Origin: Bacteroidota bacterium
GTDB taxonomy: Bacteria; Bacteroidota; Ignavibacteria; UBA10030; BY39
Direction: 5' to 3'
Assembly: GCA_030682385.1 (NCBI GenBank)
Contig: JAUXOG010000012.1
Location: forward strand, 1-33,828
Length of the DNA: 33,828 bases
The translations under genes were made by a program, and so were the position numbers. Shown here one piece after another: positions 33,823 through 33,828 of this stretch. Position 1 is the stretch's first letter, and each line of letters opens with the position of its first letter. Below the pieces are notes generated by a model. It was not told where the DNA came from and did not search any database. It was given only the letters and a program-made list of their open reading frames with translations.

Positions 33823-33828
33823 CTTCAG
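33710..33828. repeat. inverted-repeat element overlapping the antiporter 3' end
   Basis: Outer arms GAAGTTACGCAGAA (33710-33723) and TTCTGCGTAACTTC (33813-33826) are perfect complements. Inside, TGTCATGTTGAGCGAAGCGA (from 33734) and TTCACTTCGTTCAGAATGAC (33791-33810) form a second, imperfect inverted repeat. The inner arms match a family of widespread intergenic palindromes whose translation gives CHVERSE / FVQND-like spurious peptides. The right end may continue beyond the window. Confidence 0.7.

Noticed and set aside
1-33828. tRNA, rRNA, CRISPR or transposase genes
   Set aside because: I scanned all intergenic gaps; none is large enough or shows cloverleaf, regularly spaced repeats or transposase motifs.

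Overview
The window is 33.8 kb of AT-rich bacterial chromosome from the Bacteroidota/Chlorobi side of the FCB group; I would guess an Ignavibacteria-like lineage. The evidence is a type IX secretion (T9SS) C-terminal sorting domain on a secreted cytochrome, a TonB receptor with an N-terminal carboxypeptidase-regulatory domain, a YbeY with the Bacteroidota-style Asp in place of its third metal His, a DUF2795 protein, and an HPF gene next to a Xer recombinase gene. Unlike typical Bacteroidota (TAnnTTTG promoters), the clearest promoters here look like ordinary sigma-70 sites with a 17-base spacer. Genus-level placement is inference.

Layout. 1-134 is a REP-like palindrome cluster. 265-1812 (-) is a monocistronic octaheme cytochrome with its own promoter and terminator. 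2130-9983 (-) is a tight run: Omp85/BamA-like protein, holB, ricT, metG, DUF2721 protein, beta-helix protein. 10042-11247 (-) is an M23 peptidase plus a DUF2795 protein, between a consensus promoter and a terminator. 11406-17317 (-) is a housekeeping run: unknown protein, ybeY, Smg/DUF494, topA, xerC, hpf, hprK. 17404-17610 (-) is a cold-shock gene with a long structured leader. 17829-21704 (-) is S41 protease, DUF3108 protein, gamma-carbonic anhydrase and MBL hydrolase. 21770-29311 (-) is lysS, TonB receptor, lipoprotein, GH57 4-alpha-glucanotransferase-like enzyme and glycosyltransferase. 29380-30129 (-) is an unknown exported protein. The + strand then carries larB (30266-31012), a composite palindromic repeat (31068-31195), a cystathionine beta-synthase-like enzyme and a Na+/Ca2+ antiporter whose last 37 or so codons lie inside another repeat.

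How the genes work together. Most of the window is core machinery: translation (metG, lysS, ybeY, hpf), DNA maintenance (topA, xerC, holB), envelope building (Omp85, M23, S41) and signalling (hprK, ricT). The accessory content is the surface cytochrome, the TonB receptor/lipoprotein pair and the repeats. I saw no tRNA, rRNA, CRISPR array, transposase or prophage. No clear undescribed multi-gene system stands out. The best leads are the cold-shock leader with two interleaved helices, the apparently leaderless larB, and the repeat-derived C-terminus of the antiporter. Several starts are not ATG (ricT and lysS GTG; ybeY, the M23 gene and the glycosyltransferase TTG).
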